DNA from: Pelargonium cotyledonis
Taxonomy: Eukaryota; Streptophyta; Magnoliopsida; Geraniales; Geraniaceae
Assembly (NCBI GenBank): GCA_036897625.1
Contig: JAYMTA010000175.1
Span: 1 to 36,100, forward strand
Reading direction: 5' to 3'
Length of the DNA stretch: 36,100 nt
The notes below the pieces were generated by a model. It ran no database searches. It had not been told where the DNA came from and saw only the letters and a list, made by a program, of their open reading frames with translations. The translations under genes and the position numbers were made by a program. Shown piece after piece: positions 31,823 through 36,100 of the stretch (positions are counted from its first letter, which is position 1; each line of letters starts with the position of its first letter).

Positions 31823-32791
31823 GGTATTGCTTCGTCTGTATACCCGCAATAGGTCAGCTACGAGCCTTTGTTTTTAACGTCGATATTAGCTTTTCTGTAT
31901 ATTGATCATGCCTGTTTCTGTTTTACTCTTTCTAATGTAAGATTTCTCTCTGTTTGGTAATGATCAGATCTTAATTGCCTTCAATTTCATAAATATATGT
32001 TCCTCTATTAACCTAATTGAAGTGGGTTTGATTCCCTTTTGCCTTGTAGTTCATGGTTTGTTAGTGTCCATGTTGATGCATTTTCAAACTCACTCATTAG
32101 TTTAGCTGAAGTGTGATTAATCTTTGACTTATAATTGCTAATTCATATTAAGAGAGATTGATTTTTGGTGAAAGCACTGAAAATTTAATGGCTCTAGATT
32201 AAAATCCACTCAACCATAGCTTTAGTATTGATGCAACCACCCAATTATGATCTGCTCCTCCCAGTTTTAGTTTTGTGTTCATGGATCTAATTGAGAACTG
32301 ATACTGGCTTTGACTTCACTGGTTGATTAGACCTCATCTTCTAACTTCGTAGCTGTAGTCTTATAGAAAATGTTCAGAATTACTATTATCTTTTCGTTCT
32401 TCTCTTCTCGTATTCTATTCCTTTTGTGATTTAAATCACACCCTTTAGGTGAATTTGCATGTTGGTCATCTGTAAGGTGTGAGCATGAAGATTTGAATTA
32501 TGGTTTTAGTAACAAAGTTTAAAGAGGGAACTGGAATCATCATGAAGCATGATATGTAGCAGACCAATTTCAAATAGTTGAGTAAAAAGAGAAAACGATG
32601 TTCCTTTTATTGCACTAACAAAGGTAGGTAGATAGCTGAGAAGAGTTGTAAAGGGGATAAGAAAGTAAAACACACACGAGGAATACAAGCATATTAAGCT
32701 GTCAAACTTTTATTGTACATTAAGTACTGCCAAGCTGACAGTCATCTTGATGTAGAACTCATGACCAACTTTTCTTTCCATGGAGCAATCC
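31823..32791. other. Intergenic DNA between PH1 and the receptor-kinase pseudogene
   Basis: It holds the PH1 3' flank and then AT-rich DNA. No gene, RNA or clear repeat is seen. Confidence 0.6.
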
Positions 32792-35700
32792 TTAATAAGT
32801 ATTCTTCACCAGATGTAATTTTCTAACCACATCTCTGATATCCATCCGATCTTTTGGGCTTTCCATTGAACATGAAACCCCCAGACTGAGTATTGAGACC
32901 AAGCACTCTTGTCTTCTTTCAGTCATTTCTTCTTCTTGCAGCAGATGTGGATCCACAATATTCATCACTTTGTCAGGCAATGCCATTTTAGTGAAGCTAT
33001 GAAGGTCCATACCTACATTAAACATGTCATCAGTAGGTCTCCTTGCTGTAAATAGCTCCAATAGAAGTATTCCGTAACTGTATGCGTCTCCCTGAATCGA
33101 AACATCACTTCCCATGCCATATTCTGCATAAAATATTAACTAGACTGATCATATGTTCTTAATTAGTCAAGTTTGTTGAGAAAAAAGAGAGGCAAGACAT
33201 GTACTCTCACATACCTGGAGCGACGTACCCAACAGTCCCCTTTATCCCCACCGAGATGGAGTCATTTGCTTCATAACTACTGGCAGCCATTGTTATGACT
33301 TTTGCAAGCCCAAAATCACCAACATGAGCAACCATGTTGTCATCAAGGAGAACATTGCTAGGTTTAAGATCACAGTGAACAATTGCTGCCTCACAATGGT
33401 AGTGAAGATACTCAAGTGCTGAAGCAACATCGATGGCGATACTTAATCTCTGCAAGAGATTAAGTCTTGGTTTATGCTCACCATTTTCTACTTTTGTGGG
33501 ATGCAACCAATCGTCTAAACTCCTGTTGGTCATGAACTCATAGACAACAGCTCTGAAATCGTTCCCTTGAAAATCTACACTTGAGCAGACACTTAGTATT
33601 TTCAGGAGATTCCGGTGTCGGAAGTGTTTCAAGGCTTCACATTCAGAAGCGAAGCTCTTTGAAGCTCCTCTGTGTTGGAGATTGAGCACTTTTACTGCAA
33701 TGACCGTGTCATTTAGATGGAGGATGCCTTTATACACAGAGCCATAACTTCCAGTCCCAATTAGGTTGGTGTTGGAGAAACCATCAGTTGCTTTAAGAAG
33801 CTCCTGATAAGATAGTCTCATGTGTTGCTGGTCAATAGCCGTAGAAGAAGATAGCTGGCTCGACTTATTTCTCTTGTAATAAATGACAATCAACCACGCA
33901 GACTAGGATAAGCAGATGAAACCAGCAATTAATGGTAGAACCACTTCGAGAGCTACTATTCCACCTTTGTGGGCTTTGGCGTTGCATTTTGGTAACCTTA
34001 GTTCTGGGATTCCTCCACATAGTTTTGCATTCCCCAAAACAGAAATCGCACTCACATTTTTTAAAGTTTTTGGAACTTCACTGGTGAGATCATTGAAAGA
34101 GAGATTTAAATTGGTGACAAATGGTAGCTCCTCTAAATACTCTGGTATTGGCCCTGACAAGTTATTATGAGACAAATCCAGGTCCTCCATACCTCTCAGA
34201 GTACTTAGGGCTAAAGGGATTGTTCCGCTAAAAAAGTTACTTTCCAAATGAAGATACTTCAAGCTCAAACAAGAGCCAAGCATATCTGGAATGCCACCTG
34301 ACATCTTGTTATGAGAGACATCTAAGCTTTCAAGATTATTCAAATTGCCAACTTCTTGTGGTAGGGAACCAAAAGAGTTGTGGGATAGATTGAATGAAAT
34401 TAAAGAACGTAGGCCAAAAACTAGATCAGGTGGGTTTCCATTATGGTCATTTTGAGAAAGATCTAAGAGTTGTAGCTGGTGACAGCTTCCTAGGCTTGGT
34501 GGTATTTCCCCTGATATGAAGTTTTGTTGCATGCCGAGATAAAATAATGCTGTAAGGTTACCAAGCGTGGGTGGGATCTGTCCTGTCAATCTGTTTCCTT
34601 TGATATCTAGAGCTAATAACTTTTGAAGATTGCCGATGCTTGCAGGGATATTACCACCCAACATTAGGTATTGTATATCAAATAGGTTTAAATTGACCAG
34701 GTTCCCAATTCCTGAAGGAATTGTTCCATAAATCTGATTTATACCTAGAGATAGATATTTGATTTGAGTGGAGAGGTTGGTTATAGAGTTGGGCAATGAG
34801 CCATTGAGAATATTGCCACCAACAAATAGCCTCTCTAGTTGTGTTCAGTTGGTTAAGCTTGTTATAAAACTTAAATCATCCCCATTCCTAGTACCAAGCA
34901 TGTTACCACTAAAACCTATCCATGATAGATTCACCAACCTTCCAAATTCTGCAGGCACTGCTCCACTGAGCTTATTATCCGTGAAAGAAATGAGTTGGAG
35001 CCGTGAAGCATTGGCTAATGAAACAGGAATGGGACCTGTGAATTGGTTTGCTCCAAAAGCAAGTTGTTGGATGTTGGGTAGGGTTAGCCCTATATCTGCA
35101 GGGAGCTCTCCTTCCAACTTGTTTTTTGCCACTGAGAAGTGTGTGAGGCTTGAGATGTTGTAGACGCTAGAAGGAATACGACCAGTGAGGTTGTTATCTG
35201 CAATGAGCAAATGCTGTGTTTTGTCAATTGACGAAGATTTCAACTTGTTTCTTCCCACGGAGAAGAATATCATGTCATAGATGTTAGAAGGGATAGGACT
35301 GGTTAGAATATTACCTGAAAGGATCAAATACCGCAGTCTTGTCAAGCGACCAAGATCTTCCGGAATGCCTCCCTCCCAGCCGGCCTCTGCCAGAGAGAGA
35401 ATAGTGAGAGATGATAAATTTCCCAAAAAGGGTGGGACTTCTCCTCCGAAATTGTTTTGACCAAGAGCTAGAACTTCAAGCCGCTGTAGAGAGGTAAGCT
35501 CAGCAGGAATTCCTGAAAGCTTGTTATCAATCAGATTGAGCTGTATGAGGTCTGAACAATTTGACAGGTTTGTTGGAATGTCCCCTTGGAAAGAATTGTT
35601 GTTCAGATAGAGATATTGCAAACGGAACAGTTTCCCATGGTATTTCTCCATGGAAACTGTTGTTGTCGAGAAGGAAGGTTCTTAGGAAGCTGAGATTCCC

Positions 35701-36021
35701 TATGTAGGGTGAGATCGGACCAACCAAGCCTTGTGAGCCTAGTTATAGGGTGGTTACCCGTTGAGGATGCTTGCTGCTGCATGACACTCCTTGCCAGCGA
35801 CAGTAGTTAAGAGAATTGTTCCACGAGCTGAAAACTCCGTATGGATCATCAGTTATCGCATTCCTGAATGCCAGCAAGGCTTGCCTGTCTGTACTATTTT
35901 GGATCTCTGCAGCATAGGCGAAGGAACAAACACAGCAAGTGATGTACCACAGGACGGTGCTAGGAAGCATGAAAGACCAAAGTGCTCTCATCTTTCTATG
36001 CACAGAAAAGCAAAATGCCAC
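32792..36021 (-). pseudogene. LRR-XII (EFR/Xa21-like) receptor kinase pseudogene
   Basis: Family members are plasma-membrane immune or developmental receptors. The order is complete: signal peptide and LRRNT (36021-35746; TDRQALLAF...WNNSLNYCRWQGVSC), about 20 leucine-rich repeats (35742-34000), a transmembrane stretch near 33950-33870, and a kinase (33893-33215, then 33123-32792, with a 91-base GT-AG intron at the usual family position). The kinase has GTGSYGSVYKG, IAVKVL, HCDLKPSN (non-RD) and GDFGLAK. Breaks: TAA at 35745-35743 after RVTTL; a frameshift near 35640 at GEIP; TGA at 34847-34845 where the family has Cys in LTNC; TAG at 33905-33903 in the transmembrane segment. Four lesions make a functional receptor impossible unless several are assembly errors. 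Sequence on both sides of each break still aligns with the family, so decay is fairly recent. Confidence 0.9.
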
Positions 36022-36100
36022 AGTGGAGCTCTTTTTTCTACTAATTTTTTTGATTGTCTAGAACCAATGAGTATATAGCTCAGATAGTACAGTATATATA
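36022..36100 (-). promoter_or_regulatory. Upstream edge of the receptor-kinase pseudogene
   Basis: TATATA-type words at about 36070-36076 and 36092-36100 (both readable on the minus strand) lie 50-80 bases before the start codon and could be the former TATA box. The rest of the promoter is outside the window. Confidence 0.35.

Noticed and set aside
32792-33893. A separate, functional receptor-like cytoplasmic kinase
   Set aside because: The kinase frame is intact, but it continues in frame from the transmembrane and LRR part of the same broken receptor, and no independent promoter or start is evident.
1-36100. tRNA, rRNA, CRISPR or bacterial-type operons
   Set aside because: Looked for tRNA B-box words, regularly spaced repeats and tightly packed uninterrupted genes. 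None found; the spliced genes show a plant nuclear genome.

Overview
The window is nuclear DNA from a flowering plant. AT-rich intergenic DNA separates spliced genes with GT-AG introns, and every recognisable product is plant-type. The set of genes points to a core eudicot, most likely a rosid, because the first gene is an LHCB4 antenna protein of the short-C-terminus LHCB4.3/LHCB8 type. I cannot name the species.

Layout, left to right: 1-2546, promoter-like AT-rich DNA; 2547-4111 (+), LHCB4.3/LHCB8-type CP29 antenna gene, 2 exons; 4482-6153 (-), HMGB1-like chromatin protein, 7 coding exons plus a leader intron, tail to tail with LHCB; 8342-8590, Stowaway-like MITE; 8958-11330 (+), Yippee-like zinc protein, 5 exons; 11573-13621 (+), decayed 5'-truncated LINE with target-site duplications; 14387-14744, a near-complete inverted repeat (foldback element); 15113-19282 (-), arginyl-tRNA--protein transferase (ATE), 6 exons; 19283-22700, gene-poor DNA with one GC-rich patch; 23246-27032 (+), BPP-type basic proline/serine-rich microtubule-associated protein, 6 exons; 27751-31064 (-), clathrin light chain, 3 exons; 31394-31822 (+), intronless PH1-like PH-domain protein, divergent from clathrin light chain across a 329-bp promoter; 32792-36021 (-), LRR-XII (EFR/Xa21-like) receptor-kinase pseudogene with three in-frame stops and a frameshift.

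The genes are ordinary plant housekeeping genes (light harvesting, chromatin, N-degron pathway, cytoskeleton, endocytosis, phosphoinositide binding) and do not form an operon or pathway. From memory, LHCB4.3, Yippee, BPP1 and clathrin light chain are also close neighbours on Arabidopsis chromosome 2 (around At2g40060-At2g40110), so this looks like an ancestral syntenic block. I found no undescribed defence or metabolic system. The points most worth checking are a GC-AG intron in the HMGB gene, a NAGNAG acceptor and six-copy heptad repeat in BPP, the foldback element, the shared clathrin/PH1 promoter with three TCP-type site II motifs, the 11-base homopolymer in the clathrin light chain coding exon, and the decayed but architecturally complete receptor kinase.
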